From Salipaludibacillus keqinensis (GTDB taxonomy: Bacteria; Bacillota; Bacilli; Bacillales; Salisediminibacteriaceae), in the NCBI RefSeq assembly GCF_003226325.1, contig NZ_PDOD01000002.1:310001-374000 (forward strand): a DNA stretch of 64,000 nt. The letters run 5' to 3'. Below are positions 44,740 through 56,379 of this stretch, piece after piece. Under the pieces are notes generated by a model that was not told the DNA's origin, made no database searches, and saw nothing but the letters and a program-made list of their open reading frames with translations. The stretch's first letter is position 1. Every line of letters begins with the position of its first letter. The translations under genes and the position numbers were made by a program.

Positions 44740-46149
44740 TTATTTTACAATGTGGATCGGCATGCCTAAAGCAACTTCTGCTGTTTCCATTGTAATCTCA
44801 CCTAATGATGGGTGAGCGTGAATGGTTAACGCTAAATCTTCGGCTGTCATACCTGCTTCAATTGCTACACACGCTTCAGAAATCATATCAGAAGCATTGT
44901 GACCGGCAATTTGAACGCCTAAGACTAAACCGTCTTCTTTGCGTGTAACCATCTTCAAGAATCCTTCAGACTCATTCAATGATAGTGCTCGTCCATTCGC
45001 TTGGAATGGGAATTTAGAAGCAACAACGTCATATCCTTCGTCTTTCGCTTTTTGCTCTGTAAGACCAACACTCGCAAGTTCTGGTCCAGAGAAAACAACT
45101 TCAGGAATAGCTGTATAGTCAATCTCAGCAGGTTCTCCAGCGATCGCTTCAGCTGCTACTTTTGCTTCATATGAAGCTTTGTGAGCTAATGCTGGGCCAG
45201 CTACGATATCGCCAATAGCAAAGATGTTATCAGCAGATGTACGGCACTGTTTGTCGATCTTTACAAGACCTTTGTCGTCCATTTCCACGCCAGCTTGTTC
45301 TAGTCCAAGCTCTTCCGTGTTTGCACGACGCCCAACTGTTACAAGAAGAACATTTCCTTCGAATTCTTCTTCTTTCCCTTTAACTTCTGCTTTCACTTTC
45401 ACGCCATTGTCTGTTTCTTCCATTTCTTGCGCGAAAGCTTCTGTTTTAATGGTTACGCCAGCTTTTTTTAATCGCTTAGCAACCAATTGGCTCATTTGCT
45501 TTTCGAAACCTGGAAGAATGGATTTCGTTCCTTCAAGGATCGTTACTTCAGAACCTAGGTTAGCATAAGCAGAACCTAATTCAATTCCGATGTAACCTCC
45601 ACCGATGACAACCATTTTCTCAGGTACTTCTTTAAGGCCAAGTGCTCCCGTAGAAGAAACCACTTTATCGCTCCATTTGAATTTCGGTAATTCAATTGGA
45701 GAAGAACCTGTTGCAACGATACAGTTTTTAAACTTATATGTTTGGGAAGACTTGTCGTCCATGATCTTCACTGAAGAATCATCAACGAAGTAAGCTTCGC
45801 CCTTAACGATCTCCACGTTGTTTCCTTTAAGAAGTCCTTCAACGCCACCTGTTAATTTTTTAACCACAGACTGTTTCCAATCTTGGACTTTAGTGAAGTC
45901 TAACTTCACTTCACCGACAGAAATTCCCATTTCGTCTGAATTTCCTGCATTGTGGTAACGGTGTCCAGCTTCAATAAGGGCTTTAGATGGGATACACCCA
46001 ACGTTTAAACAAACGCCACCCATGTTTTCTTTTTCAACGATTGTTACTTTTTGTCCTAACTGAGCGGCACGAATCGCTGCTACGTATCCTCCAGGACCAG
46101 AACCAATGACTAGCGTATCTACTTCTTCCGGAAAATCTCCTACTACCAT
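44740..46149 (-). CDS. pdhD: Dihydrolipoyl dehydrogenase (E3)
   Basis: FAD flavoprotein of 469 residues that re-oxidises dihydrolipoamide with NAD+ in the pyruvate and other 2-oxo acid dehydrogenase complexes. FAD motif [14 protein letters not shown] near 16, redox-active disulfide [15 protein letters not shown] near 44, NAD motif [15 protein letters not shown] near 182, and the C-terminal [12 protein letters not shown] catalytic His/Glu near 444. Four bases past pdhC. Confidence 0.97.
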   Translation of the reverse strand: MVVGDFPEEVDTLVIGSGPGGYVAAIRAAQLGQKVTIVEKENMGGVCLNVGCIPSKALIEAGHRYHNAGNSDEMGISVGEVKLDFTKVQDWKQSVVKKLTGGVEGLLKGNNVEIVKGEAYFVDDSSVKIMDDKSSQTYKFKNCIVATGSSPIELPKFKWSDKVVSSTGALGLKEVPEKMVVIGGGYIGIELGSAYANLGSEVTILEGTKSILPGFEKQMSQLVAKRLKKAGVTIKTEAFAQEMEETDNGVKVKAEVKGKEEEFEGNVLLVTVGRRANTEELGLEQAGVEMDDKGLVKIDKQCRTSADNIFAIGDIVAGPALAHKASYEAKVAAEAIAGEPAEIDYTAIPEVVFSGPELASVGLTEQKAKDEGYDVVASKFPFQANGRALSLNESEGFLKMVTRKEDGLVLGVQIAGHNASDMISEACVAIEAGMTAEDLALTIHAHPSLGEITMETAEVALGMPIHIVK

Positions 46150-46152
46150 AAA

Positions 46153-47463
46153 TTATCCCTCCATTACGAGTAATTGTGGATCATTTAACAAACGCTTAAT
46201 GTGGTTCAACGCATGTTGTGCTGTTGCACCATCAATAATACGATGATCGAAGCTTAATGACAAGGCTAAAACTGGAGCAACAACCACTTCTCCATCTTGA
46301 ACAACTGCTTTTTCTGCAATTCGTCCAAGGCCTAAGATCGCTACTTCAGGGTGGTTAATAACTGGCGTGAACCATTGGCCACCTGCAGAACCGATATTTG
46401 TGATAGTTGTAGAAGCACCTTTCATTTCATCAGAAGAAAGGGATCCTTCACGTGCTTTCGTTGCTAGTTGGTTGATTTCATCAGAAATACTGAAGATAGA
46501 TTTGCGGTCTGTGTCTTTTACTACAGGAACCATTAATCCTTTTTCAGTATCAGCTGCGATACCAATGTTGAAGTAATGCTTGTGAACAATTTCTTCTGTT
46601 GAATCATCTAGAGATGTATTCAAAATTGGGTATTCGCGAATAGCAGATGTCAAAGCTTTAACGACATATGGTAAGAAAGTAAGCTTCACGCCTTTTTCTT
46701 CTGCCACAGGTTTGAATTGCTTACGGTGAGCGACAAGATCAGTAACGACGATCTCATCCATAAGCGTCACGTGTGGAGCTGTGTGCTTGGAATTTACCAT
46801 TGCTTTTGAAATGGCTTTACGGATCCCAGACATTTTCTCACGTGTTTCAAGTTCTTCATTTGCTGGCTTGTAAGCAGCAACAGATTTTTTCTCTTGTTTA
46901 GCAGCTGGCTCTTGTGAAGCTTCTGCCTCTTCTTGAGATGAATCAGCTTGCTTGCTGTCTCCAGAAAGGTAAGCGTCAATATCGTCTTTCATCACACGGC
47001 CGTTTTTACCTGAGCCTTTGACTTTACGAATGTTGACGTCTTTCTCACGAGCATATTTTCTAACAGATGGCATCGCAATGACACGACTGTTCTCATCCAC
47101 TTCTTCCTCATCAGATGAAGAAACTTCTTCTTTGCTTTCTTCTTTTGACTCTTCTTTAGGAGTAGACTCCTCTTTTGATTCTTCTTCTTCGTCATCGCTT
47201 CCGTGAGCTTCCGCAGGTTGTTCAGCATCTGTTTCAAAGGAGATGATCACTGTTCCTACTTCTGTTACAACGCCTTCTTCAACGTGAATCTTCGCTACTT
47301 TTCCGTCAACGGGTGATGGAATTTCAACGACTGCTTTATCATTTTGCACTTCACATAAAACGTCATCTTCTTTAATTTCGTCGCCTTCTTTTACTTCCCA
47401 CTTAACGATTTCACCTTCGTGAATTCCTTCGCCAATATCAGGAAGTTTAAACTCATATGCCAT
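46153..47463 (-). CDS. pdhC: Dihydrolipoamide acetyltransferase (E2) of pyruvate dehydrogenase
   Basis: Core of the PDH complex, 436 residues. One lipoyl domain with the modified Lys in [17 protein letters not shown] near 43, a Glu/Ser/Lys-rich linker (82-125), a peripheral-subunit-binding domain ([18 protein letters not shown] near 128), a second linker and the catalytic domain with HRIIDG near 410. The linker is more acidic than in neutrophilic, low-salt relatives. Ribosome site TTGGAGG. Confidence 0.97.
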   Translation of the reverse strand: MAYEFKLPDIGEGIHEGEIVKWEVKEGDEIKEDDVLCEVQNDKAVVEIPSPVDGKVAKIHVEEGVVTEVGTVIISFETDAEQPAEAHGSDDEEEESKEESTPKEESKEESKEEVSSSDEEEVDENSRVIAMPSVRKYAREKDVNIRKVKGSGKNGRVMKDDIDAYLSGDSKQADSSQEEAEASQEPAAKQEKKSVAAYKPANEELETREKMSGIRKAISKAMVNSKHTAPHVTLMDEIVVTDLVAHRKQFKPVAEEKGVKLTFLPYVVKALTSAIREYPILNTSLDDSTEEIVHKHYFNIGIAADTEKGLMVPVVKDTDRKSIFSISDEINQLATKAREGSLSSDEMKGASTTITNIGSAGGQWFTPVINHPEVAILGLGRIAEKAVVQDGEVVVAPVLALSLSFDHRIIDGATAQHALNHIKRLLNDPQLLVMEG

Positions 47464-47550
47464 GTTAATGCCTCCAATTCTTTATCTTAATTAAAAGAGA
47501 ACCAAGGAGGAATGATGAAATCACTTCTCCTTGTTAAAAGTTATCTACTA

Positions 47551-48528
47551 TTAAAATTCAATGACTTGCTTTGCTTTTGCTACGATGTCTTTATGATTTG
47601 GCAACCATACATCTTCTGCAGAAGCAAATGGGAAAATCGTATCTGGAGCAGTCACACGTAAAACAGGAGCTTCAAGACTAAGAATCGCTCTCTCGTTAAT
47701 TTCTGCTACCACATTTGCTGCAATACCCGCTTGTTTTTGTGCTTCTTGCACAACAATAGCGCGATTTGTTTTTTCTACAGATTCAATGATTGTTTCAATA
47801 TCAAGTGGACTCACTGTACGCAAATCAATGACTTCTGCTGAATGGCCGTCTTTTTCTAAAGCTTCAGCAGCTTTCAATGAAGCATGTACCATAGCACCGT
47901 AAGTGATAATTGTCACGTCAGATCCTTCACGCTTTACTTCTGCTTTACCTAAAGGCAATGTATATTCTTCTTCCGGAACTTCTTCACGGAATGAACGGTA
48001 TAATTTCATATGCTCTAAGAACACAACAGGGTCATTGTCGCGAATAGCAGAAATCAACAATCCTTTTGCATCATAAGGAGAAGATGGAATAACTACCTTT
48101 AATCCAGGAGTTTGCGCCATTAAGCCTTCTAAGCTGTCTGCGTGTAATTCAGGAGTCTTAACTCCTCCGCCAAATGGTGAACGGATCGTTACAGGGGCGT
48201 TATACGTTCCGCCTGAACGATATCGAACACGAGCCATTTGTGCTGCAATCGCATCAAATGTTTCGAATACGAAACCGAAGAATTGAATTTCCATGACAGA
48301 ACGGTAACCAGTCACACTTAACCCTGAAGCTAAGCCACCGATCCCAGATTCGGCTAATGGAGTATCAAAGACACGGTCTTCACCGAACTCTTTTTGCAAT
48401 CCTTCCGTCGCTCTGAAAACACCGCCGTTTTGGCCAACGTCTTCACCGAACACAAGAACTTTTTCGTCGTTCTTTAGTTCATTTCGCATTCCATCTGTTA
48501 TTGCTTGAATCATCGTCATTTGCGCCAT
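47551..48528 (-). CDS. pdhB: Pyruvate dehydrogenase E1 beta subunit
   Basis: 325-residue subunit that, with PdhA, forms the ThDP decarboxylase. [20 protein letters not shown] near residue 28 and [14 protein letters not shown]-like sequence near 80 are conserved. Starts three bases after the pdhA stop and has AAGGAGTCG upstream. Complete and typical in length. Confidence 0.97.
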   Translation of the reverse strand: MAQMTMIQAITDGMRNELKNDEKVLVFGEDVGQNGGVFRATEGLQKEFGEDRVFDTPLAESGIGGLASGLSVTGYRSVMEIQFFGFVFETFDAIAAQMARVRYRSGGTYNAPVTIRSPFGGGVKTPELHADSLEGLMAQTPGLKVVIPSSPYDAKGLLISAIRDNDPVVFLEHMKLYRSFREEVPEEEYTLPLGKAEVKREGSDVTIITYGAMVHASLKAAEALEKDGHSAEVIDLRTVSPLDIETIIESVEKTNRAIVVQEAQKQAGIAANVVAEINERAILSLEAPVLRVTAPDTIFPFASAEDVWLPNHKDIVAKAKQVIEF

Positions 48529-48531
48529 AGC

Positions 48532-49641
<1,110 letters not shown>

Positions 49642-49859
49642 TCATATCATCCAAGTCATTAATTACTTCGTTCGCTTGAACCACTCTTCATTAAAGTACC
49701 CAATTAGGGTTTTTCCATGTGATTCGACACGTTCATTGCATACCATAGTGATTGTATTCCCCTTCATGCTAAAAATAATCCTTCAATCGAAGCTAAAAGC
49801 GTCAGACTGTAGCAATCAAATTTAAAAAGGAATGATACAACTCTCTATTTACGTTTTCT

Positions 49860-49889
49860 AGTTTACACGAGACTAAACGGATTCGTCAA
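49860..49889 (-). promoter_or_regulatory. Candidate sigma-A promoter of pdhA
   Basis: TTGACG, 18-base spacer, TAAACT on the minus strand, about 240 bases upstream of the gene. The resulting leader is long. The gap 49621-50091 otherwise holds no gene. Confidence 0.55.
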
Positions 49890-49930
49890 CGCTTTTGAAC
49901 TTGATTTAATCGTTTTCTCATTTGTTCATG

Positions 49931-49948
49931 TTGTTAATAAATTCACAA
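49931..49948. promoter_or_regulatory. Rex-like operator upstream of pdhA
   Basis: TTGTTAATAAATTCACAA differs at one base from the Rex consensus TTGTGA-N6-TCACAA. It lies about 42 bases upstream of the -35 box. Rex senses NADH/NAD+, a plausible input for PDH. Confidence 0.4.
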
Positions 49949-50054
49949 ATAATCCTAGAACTGTTATAGAGTTATTTTTTGTCTGTTATACTTTTATCGT
50001 AATATTGTTAACAAAATCGAACAAGGGCACTTTCCGTCGTTTACATAAATAAAA

Positions 50055-50078
50055 GAAAGGAGACGACCGCCTCCTTTC
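50055..50078 (-). terminator. ykyA terminator
   Basis: GAAAGGAG/CTCCTTTC arms with GCGGTCGT loop, then TTTTATTT on the minus strand. Confidence 0.85.
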
Positions 50079-50091
50079 TCACATTTAATTC

Positions 50092-50739
50092 TTATTCAAA
50101 AACGACATTTAATTCTGCCGCTTCATAAAATTCCATTTTCGCATCATTGTACTGATTCGTTAATTCGTTAAATTGCTGGTTTAATTCAGTAATCTCGTTA
50201 TACAACTCGTTAACTGAATCATGCTGTTCTTGAAGTTGTTCTACTTCCACTTCTTCATCTTTAGCCATTTCATATAACTGAATGTCTTGATCAATGGAAG
50301 TCATGTAAGCTTCATGCAGTTCTTGATACACTTCGTATCTCTCGTTCATCGTGTTCACTAAATTTTCCGCTGCTTGACGCTCTTCTTCTTCTTCAATGTC
50401 TTCAACATGCTGTTCTGCCTCTTGGAAAATAGAAAAAGATTCTTCAATTAATTCTTTTTCCTCATCCATTAGCTCTCTTCTTTGTTCTGCCGATTCAATC
50501 GCTTCATCTGCTAACGGTTCAATCTCTTCAACGGAAGAAAGTGTTAACATTTCTTCATAAAGAGCGACTTCATTTTCTTCTGCGCTGGTTAGCGGTTCTT
50601 GCTTAGCCTCGATTTCCTGCTCGATTTGAACAGATTCTTCGAGATGTTCATACATCTCTTCAGCTGGCTGATCCCCAAAACATGCAGTGAAAATAGCCAA
50701 TGTCGCGGCTAGTACGATAAATAAATAGATCTTTTTCAA
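50092..50739 (-). CDS. ykyA: YkyA-family lipoprotein
   Basis: Lipoprotein of about 215 residues (lipobox FTAC, Cys20 from the TTG start) made almost entirely of acidic coiled coil. Members are called putative cell-wall-binding lipoproteins; no mechanism is established. TTG at 50739 follows AGGAGGGG, while an ATG at 50760 precedes that site. Located upstream of pdhA, as in B. subtilis. Confidence 0.87.
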   Translation of the reverse strand: MKKIYLFIVLAATLAIFTACFGDQPAEEMYEHLEESVQIEQEIEAKQEPLTSAEENEVALYEEMLTLSSVEEIEPLADEAIESAEQRRELMDEEKELIEESFSIFQEAEQHVEDIEEEEERQAAENLVNTMNERYEVYQELHEAYMTSIDQDIQLYEMAKDEEVEVEQLQEQHDSVNELYNEITELNQQFNELTNQYNDAKMEFYEAAELNVVFE

Positions 50740-50961
50740 AAAAGCCCCTCCTAAATTCATTCGTTCGACAATTTCATCATTCCTTTATCAAAATACCTTA
50801 TTTTAGAGGTTTTTACAAGAATTTTTTCTTTTCTAAACAGAAAATATTCCCATAAAAATTACGAAAACCTGGGTATTCATCCATTCCATACTTCGGCTTC
50901 TGCATAGCATGATATTACGCCGCAGAGAAAAGCGGTGGAAAGATCAAAAGGAGGCATAATT

Positions 50962-51144
50962 ATGTATGGACATTACGATGGCCAATGTTGCGACCCTTGT
51001 GGTTTCGGCCAACAACAATACGGTTACGGACATCAACCTCAAGTAGCAGGTGTGAGTTCTTGTGGCGGTGGAAAGGGATTTGCCCTTATTGTCGTTCTCT
51101 TCATCCTGCTCATCATTGTAGGAGCGTCTAAATATTACGGCTAA
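50962..51144 (+). CDS. YjcZ-family small sporulation membrane protein
   Basis: Protein of 60 residues: a Gly/Tyr/Gln/Cys-rich head ([19 protein letters not shown]) and one C-terminal transmembrane helix [20 protein letters not shown], the YjcZ signature. The ATG at 50962 follows AAGGAGG; an upstream GTG (50935) has no such site. YjcZ-like proteins are found in spores, but their role is not known. Confidence 0.88.
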   Translation: MYGHYDGQCCDPCGFGQQQYGYGHQPQVAGVSSCGGGKGFALIVVLFILLIIVGASKYYG

Positions 51145-51275
51145 TCTCGCAATGAATTTAGAGAGAATGAATCAAAAAGGTTCATTTTCTCTTTTCTTTC
51201 TTTTGAAAACTGTTTATGATGATAACAGAACAATGCGCGTAGTTTTGCCCATTGATACTTGAAAGGAGACTAATC

Positions 51276-51857
51276 ATGCTTACGATGGATGATATTATAC
51301 GTGAAGGACACCCTACTTTAAGGAAAACAGCTGAAGAAGTAGAGGTTCCTTTAACTTCAGAAAATAAACAGTTACTTGAAAAAATGATGGAGTTCCTTGT
51401 ACATAGTCAAGATCCGGAGATCGCTGAACAGTACAAACTTCGACCTGGCGTCGGTCTTGCGGCACCACAAATCGGCATCAGCAAACGAATGGTTGTAATG
51501 AGAACAACGGATCAACAGGACGAATTGGTGGAATATGCATTCGTAAATCCTAGAATCGTTAGCCATTCAGCTGAAACCACCTATTTAGAAAGTGGCGAAG
51601 GTTGTTTATCCGTTGACCGCGAAGTTTCTGGCATTGTTCCCCGCTACGCTAGAATTAAAATTGAAGCCTATGATTTAAATGGAAACAAAGTCGTTAAACG
51701 GCTTCGCGGATTTTTAGCGATTGTTTTCCAACATGAATTGGACCATTTAAACGGAATTATGTTCTACGATCGCATAGATGAAAATGACCCGTTTAAAAAA
51801 CCACTTCCCCCTCAAGAAGTGATAAAACGAAATGAATTAGATGAGCCCCTCTCCTAA
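51276..51857 (+). CDS. def: Peptide deformylase
   Basis: Removes the formyl group from new proteins, using Fe2+ or Zn2+. Type 2 (Gram-positive) enzyme of 193 residues. Motifs [10 protein letters not shown] near residue 58, EGCLSVD near 108 (metal Cys) and QHELDHLNG near 151 (HExxH). ATG at 51276 follows AAAGGAGA; an ORF opening at 51252 is without support. Same locus as B. subtilis ykrB. Confidence 0.96.
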   Translation: MLTMDDIIREGHPTLRKTAEEVEVPLTSENKQLLEKMMEFLVHSQDPEIAEQYKLRPGVGLAAPQIGISKRMVVMRTTDQQDELVEYAFVNPRIVSHSAETTYLESGEGCLSVDREVSGIVPRYARIKIEAYDLNGNKVVKRLRGFLAIVFQHELDHLNGIMFYDRIDENDPFKKPLPPQEVIKRNELDEPLS

Positions 51858-51875
51858 TTAAAGGAGAGGTTTTTT
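51848..51875 (+). terminator. def terminator
   Basis: CCTCTCCT/AGGAGAGG hairpin overlapping the stop codon, followed by TTTTTT. Confidence 0.9.
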
Positions 51876-52047
51876 AGCGCCATGGAAATAATATCCACAC
51901 AATTTGTGTGCCTGAGTAAAGCATACTAATAGGAAAGTTGCGTGGTTCAGATTTATTGGTTATATACTCCTGTTTTTCATAAAAAATCCGTATAAATGCT
52001 CACTCATTGAAACAAGAGTCTTGAATTAAAAGGTAGGAGGGTTTAAA

Positions 52048-52119
52048 ATGTTGAAAAGGTGGAGAGAACGATTATTGAAAAGATACCGGTTATTATTACC
52101 GAAACATTTATACGTATAA
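52048..52119 (+). CDS. Candidate 23-residue basic small protein
   Basis: A 23-codon ORF with a near-ideal ribosome site (GGTAGGAGGG, seven bases before the ATG). The product, starting MLKRWRERLLKRYR, has nine or so Lys/Arg residues, Leu in an amphipathic pattern and no acidic residue except one Glu. It is followed within ten bases of the stop by an 11-base hairpin. It lies between def and rpoY-rnjA. A peptide acting on RNA, membrane or ribosome, or a leader peptide for rpoY-rnjA, is possible; no family is recognised. Confidence 0.5.
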   Translation: MLKRWRERLLKRYRLLLPKHLYV

Positions 52120-52126
52120 TTCACTC

Positions 52127-52168
52127 ATCCTTCTTTCCTGGACGAAGTTGAAAGAAGGATTTCCCTTT
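52127..52168 (+). terminator. Hairpin behind the 23-residue ORF
   Basis: ATCCTTCTTTC/GAAAGAAGGAT with a 12-base loop and a weak T-rich tail (TTCCCTTTG). Confidence 0.6.
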
Positions 52169-52282
52169 GTGATTGCATATGTTAAATGACTTATTGACCG
52201 TTTTTCCAACGCTTATTAAATAGGATCAGATGCTAAAAATCCTATATTTTAAAATAAAAGATGAATTAAAGGAGAGGTTTAC

Positions 52283-52495
52283 ATGGTTTTTAAAGTATTT
52301 TATCAAAAAACATTGGATGAAGTCCCTGTAAGAGAACGAACAAAGACTCTTTACATGGAAGCAGAAACAGAAGAGGAAGTGCGAAAAAAATTAACAGACC
52401 GTCGATACAACATCGAATTTGTGACCCCATTGTCTGATAAGGCTTTAGCATACGAGAAAGAAAATAATGAAGATTTCCGATTGGAGCAAGCTTAA
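52283..52495 (+). CDS. rpoY: RNA polymerase epsilon subunit
   Basis: Small RNA-polymerase-associated subunit of Firmicutes, 70 residues. Starts [20 protein letters not shown], with [20 protein letters not shown] following, both typical of RpoY (YkzG). Ribosome site AAAGGAGAGG. Directly upstream of rnjA (three bases), the conserved arrangement. Confidence 0.95.
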   Translation: MVFKVFYQKTLDEVPVRERTKTLYMEAETEEEVRKKLTDRRYNIEFVTPLSDKALAYEKENNEDFRLEQA

Positions 52496-52498
52496 CCG

Positions 52499-54163
52499 AT
52501 GAAAGCAAAAAATCATCAAGCAGCTATTTTTGCCCTCGGGGGTCTGGGCGAAATCGGAAAAAATATGTACGCTGTTCAATTTCAAGATGAAATCATCATT
52601 ATCGATGCTGGGATTAAATTCCCAGAAGATGAGCTTCTTGGTATTGACTACGTCATTCCTGATTACACGTATTTAGTTAAAAATGTTGATAAAATCAAAG
52701 GCCTATTCATTACACACGGGCACGAAGACCACATCGGTGGTGTTCCTTATCTTCTAAAAGAGATTAACGTGCCGATTTATGGTGGGAAGTTAGCCTTAGC
52801 ATTGATTCGCAATAAACTAGAAGAGCACGGATTACTTCGTACAGCTCAACTAAATGAAATTGGTGAAGATGACGTCATCAAATTCCAAAAAACATCTGTA
52901 TCGTTCTTCAGAACAACGCACAGCATTCCTGATTCTTACGGAATCGTCGTGAAAACACCTTCAGGCAGCATTGTTCAAACAGGTGATTTCAAATTTGATT
53001 TCACGCCCGTCGGAGAACCGGCCAATTTATCAAGAATGGCTAAAATCGGTGAAGAAGGTGTTCTTTGTTTGTTGTCAGACAGTACAAACAGTGAAGTTCC
53101 TGGCTTTACTATGTCTGAACGCAAAGTGGGCGAAAGCATTGATGCTATTTTCAGAAAAGTTGACGGTCGTATCATCTTTGCAACGTTCGCATCTAATATT
53201 TACCGTCTTCAGCAAGCTGTTGAAGCTGCGGTCAAGTATGGTCGTAAAGTAGCTGTATACGGTCGAAGCATGGAGTCAGCCATTCGAATTGGTCGGGAAC
53301 TAGGGTACATTAAAGCACCTGAAAGTACATTTATTGAAGGATCTCAACTAAACAAAACACCGGCTGATCAAGTATTAATTTTATGTACAGGCAGTCAAGG
53401 TGAACCAATGGCGGCACTTTCACGTATCGCTCACGGTACTCACCGTCAAATTCAAATTATTCCTGGTGATACAGTCGTTTTCTCCTCCTCGCCTATTCCA
53501 GGAAACACATTAAGTGTAAGCAAGATTATTAACCAGCTTTTCCGTGCCGGTGCTGAAGTTATTCACGGATCATTAAATGATATTCATACCTCAGGTCACG
53601 GTGGACAAGAAGAGCAAAAGCTCATGCTTCGACTTATGAAGCCAAAGTATTTCTTGCCTATCCACGGTGAATACAGAATGCTTAAGAAACACACAGAACT
53701 TGCGCAAGATTGTGGCGTCCCTGAAGAGAACTGTTTCATCATGGACATTGGTGATGTTCTTGCTCTAGACAAAAATGAAGCCGGTCTTGCAGGAAAGATA
53801 CCATCAGGATCGATTTATGTAGATGGAAATGGCATCGGTGATATCGGAAACATCGTGTTGCGCGACCGCCGTATTCTATCTGAAGAAGGTTTAGTCGTTG
53901 TTGTTGTCAGCCTGAACATGAAAGAATTCAAAGTGGCCTCAGGACCAGACATCATTTCAAGAGGGTTTGTTTACATGCGAGAATCCGGTGACTTGATTCA
54001 TGAAGCGCAGAAGAAGCTCGCTATCCATTTAAATGGACTTATGGAGAACAAAACAACGCAATGGTCAGAAATCAAGAACCAAATCTCAGATACTCTAGGA
54101 CCATTCCTTTATGAAAAAACAAAGCGTAAACCAATGATCTTACCGATCATCATGGAAGTATAA
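52499..54163 (+). CDS. rnjA: Ribonuclease J1
   Basis: Essential 5'-to-3' exonuclease and endonuclease of mRNA decay and rRNA maturation; 554 residues. Metallo-beta-lactamase motif [10 protein letters not shown] near 73, beta-CASP motifs with [10 protein letters not shown] near 198 and [10 protein letters not shown] near 365, and [12 protein letters not shown] near 390. Two-gene unit with rpoY. No truncation. Confidence 0.97.
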   Translation: MKAKNHQAAIFALGGLGEIGKNMYAVQFQDEIIIIDAGIKFPEDELLGIDYVIPDYTYLVKNVDKIKGLFITHGHEDHIGGVPYLLKEINVPIYGGKLALALIRNKLEEHGLLRTAQLNEIGEDDVIKFQKTSVSFFRTTHSIPDSYGIVVKTPSGSIVQTGDFKFDFTPVGEPANLSRMAKIGEEGVLCLLSDSTNSEVPGFTMSERKVGESIDAIFRKVDGRIIFATFASNIYRLQQAVEAAVKYGRKVAVYGRSMESAIRIGRELGYIKAPESTFIEGSQLNKTPADQVLILCTGSQGEPMAALSRIAHGTHRQIQIIPGDTVVFSSSPIPGNTLSVSKIINQLFRAGAEVIHGSLNDIHTSGHGGQEEQKLMLRLMKPKYFLPIHGEYRMLKKHTELAQDCGVPEENCFIMDIGDVLALDKNEAGLAGKIPSGSIYVDGNGIGDIGNIVLRDRRILSEEGLVVVVVSLNMKEFKVASGPDIISRGFVYMRESGDLIHEAQKKLAIHLNGLMENKTTQWSEIKNQISDTLGPFLYEKTKRKPMILPIIMEV

Positions 54164-54173
54164 TAAGATTACG

Positions 54174-54208
54174 AAACAAGCAGGCTTTGATGGCCTGCTT
54201 GTTTTTTT
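54174..54208 (+). terminator. rnjA terminator
   Basis: AAACAAGCAGGC/GCCTGCTTGTTT hairpin with a seven-base loop and TTTTTTT tail. Confidence 0.92.
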
Positions 54209-54329
54209 GTGTCTCATCCATTGGGTTTGGTGTAACTTCCTCTCTTATTCCTCGTCTAACATGGAAAGAGTTGTAAATATTGTAGCCCTAGGATAAGTAA
54301 TTGCTACACGGGGAAAAAACGAGGAGGCG

Positions 54330-55295
54330 ATGAGATTGATTTTGAAGAAGCGAACCTTTGCTAAATTAAGTCTGCTACTATTTCTTTCTTTATTCACTTT
54401 GTTTGCCTGCAGTAATCAAAGTGAAGATAACAGTTCCCCCGAGATGATGGATGCGAGCAATAATTCTAATGACGCTGGTTTTACTGAAGCAGAAGAGTAC
54501 GATGACGCTGACATGGATGTTACTAGGGAAGAAGAGGGTACGGACGCTGATCCCTCCTCTACCACGCAGATGGTGATTTATAATGGAGATGTAACAATCG
54601 AAGTCAACGACTATGATCAAGCCCAGAGCCGCATTCAAGACGAAGTGGATCGTCTAGGCGGGTTCACAGTAGAATCTTCTATGTATCAAGAGGGTGAGGA
54701 TGAACAACGAAGGGCCACATTGGTCGTAAGAGTGCCTCAAGAACATTTTCACTCCTTCCTTCATGAACTGGAGTCAACAAGCTCCAAAGTATTAAATAAA
54801 TCTACTTACGGTCAAGACGTTACTGAAGAGTTTGTCGATCTTCAATCTCGATTATCTTCCAAAGAGATTGTGGAAGAACGCCTGCTTGCTTTTCTTGAAG
54901 AAGCGGAAAATACAGAAGACTTACTGGAAATTTCTCGAGATCTTGGTGAAGTCCAACAAGAGATCGAACGGGTCAAAGGCAGAATGGATTATTTGGAAAA
55001 TCACGTTGCCTTATCGACTGTCACCATCCAAATCTATGAACGTGCCGTCAATGTTCCCGGTATTCAAGACCGAGAGTCCCTGAATACAATGCAACACGCC
55101 CAAAGTTTGTTTATGGATACGATAAACGTGCTAATAACGATGTTCTCTAGATTATTTGTCTTTCTTGTAGGCTTGTCGCCTGTGATTCTCCCAATTGCCA
55201 TTGCGGGCATAGTGATATATTTTGTGCAAAAGCGACGTAGAGGCGAAAGGAAAGTAAATGAGTCCACTTCCAAAGAGCAGGAGAAGAAAGATTAG
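54330..55295 (+). CDS. DUF4349 lipoprotein
   Basis: Lipoprotein of about 321 residues (lipobox LFAC, Cys27). An acidic linker precedes the DUF4349 domain (VIYNGDVTIEVNDYDQAQSRI near residue 82, VRVPQEHFHSFLHELE near 132), then a coiled coil (about 170-215) and one C-terminal transmembrane helix near 280-303 with a basic cytoplasmic tail. A two-anchor periplasmic sensor or scaffold is possible. ATG 54330 is only two bases past GAGGAGG, so TTG 54336 could be used. Not present here in B. subtilis. Confidence 0.8.
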   Translation: MRLILKKRTFAKLSLLLFLSLFTLFACSNQSEDNSSPEMMDASNNSNDAGFTEAEEYDDADMDVTREEEGTDADPSSTTQMVIYNGDVTIEVNDYDQAQSRIQDEVDRLGGFTVESSMYQEGEDEQRRATLVVRVPQEHFHSFLHELESTSSKVLNKSTYGQDVTEEFVDLQSRLSSKEIVEERLLAFLEEAENTEDLLEISRDLGEVQQEIERVKGRMDYLENHVALSTVTIQIYERAVNVPGIQDRESLNTMQHAQSLFMDTINVLITMFSRLFVFLVGLSPVILPIAIAGIVIYFVQKRRRGERKVNESTSKEQEKKD

Positions 55296-55302
55296 CTTGT
55301 TA

Positions 55303-55337
55303 CGCACAGCCGAATGAATCTTTTCGACTGTGTTTTT
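55303..55337 (+). terminator. Terminator of the DUF4349 gene
   Basis: GCACAG-CGAA/TTCG-CTGTG hairpin followed by TTTTTC. Confidence 0.72.
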
Positions 55338-55387
55338 CATTGGTTGGTAGGAATCATATTGGGTGGCGGCATGACGTGGGGGTCTGG

Positions 55388-55434
55388 TGGGTCATGATGC
55401 GCAGGTGCTACACCGGTAGCACCTGCCTAGCATG
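55388..55434. repeat. Dispersed intergenic repeat, copy 3 (core)
   Basis: TGGGTCATGATGC followed by perfect arms CAGGTGCTAC/GTAGCACCTG (55402-55425) and CCTAGCA, matching the hairpin core of the copies near 7743 and 38202. The ATTCCT leader and the AACCGTCCCC tail are missing. No gene in this 305-base gap. Confidence 0.75.
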
Positions 55435-55600
55435 ACACAATGCAAAACAAATAATCTACTCGCAAAAAAGACCTCACACCAGTAAGACAGAGAACTTTCA
55501 AGTACGTTATTAACATTTAGATCCTGGACAAATCATAAAAAAAGGTCTCACCAACAAGGCTATTAACCCTAATAACCATTGGGACACCTTCAGTTCATGA

Positions 55601-56266
55601 TTAATCATCATCAAATAAATCTTGTTCCATTCGTGTAATATCTTTATCCGCGCCGATGACGATAATAATATCATCTTTCATGAGATGTTCTGTAGCTGCA
55701 GGCGAAACGTTGATATCTTCGCCACGCTTGATCGCCATGATGTTACAGCCGTATTTAGCTCGGATATCTAAATCTATCAATGATCGTCCATCTACCGCTT
55801 CTCCAGCTTCGAGCTCGACAATGCTGTATTCTTCTGAAAGCTCTAAATAGTCGAGAACATTTTTAGAGACAATATTATGAGCGATTCGGATGCCCATGTC
55901 TCTCTCAGGGTGAACCACTTTATGAGCACCTATTTTATGTAACACCTTTTCGTGGTAATCATTCTGGGCTTTCACAGTGATGTGGTTAACGTTTTGCTCA
56001 ACAAGCATTAATGTCGTCAGAATACTAGATTGAATGTTATCACCGATGGCTACGATCACATGATCAAAGTTTCTAATACCTAAACTTTTCAATGTGTTTT
56101 CATCTGTCGTATCTGCTACAACAGCATGGGTTGCTATCGAGGCAAACTGATTAACCTTGTCTTCGTTTGTATCAATGGCTAGGACTTCCATCCCCTGCTC
56201 ACTTAAAGCTTTGCAAATACTTCCGCCAAAACGCCCTAAGCCAATTACGGCAAATTGTTTTTTCAT
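55601..56266 (-). CDS. ktrC: Potassium channel regulator KtrC (TrkA/RCK)
   Basis: Cytosolic RCK regulator of a Ktr potassium uptake system; 221 residues. Nucleotide motif GLGRFGG near residue 8 with AIDTNEDKV near 32 marks the RCK-N domain (ATP/ADP), and the C-terminal RCK-C domain (about 135-215) is the place where c-di-AMP binds in relatives. Located next to rnjA as in B. subtilis ykqB; KtrA is a paralogue, so the name rests on synteny. The membrane partner KtrD is not in the window. Confidence 0.9.
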   Translation of the reverse strand: MKKQFAVIGLGRFGGSICKALSEQGMEVLAIDTNEDKVNQFASIATHAVVADTTDENTLKSLGIRNFDHVIVAIGDNIQSSILTTLMLVEQNVNHITVKAQNDYHEKVLHKIGAHKVVHPERDMGIRIAHNIVSKNVLDYLELSEEYSIVELEAGEAVDGRSLIDLDIRAKYGCNIMAIKRGEDINVSPAATEHLMKDDIIIVIGADKDITRMEQDLFDDD

Positions 56267-56379
56267 CGTGATCCCCCGGTCCTTATCTGTAAACTTCTCT
56301 TCCTATCATACAGACAAATTCTTCGATGTTCAATTGATATACCTAAACATATGAATGACTGTGATGAATTAAACGGGGT

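Noticed and set aside
46992-47237. Basic ORF antisense-frame to the pdhC linker
   Set aside because: A shadow of the Glu/Ser/Lys-rich linker of pdhC in another frame, without its own ribosome site.
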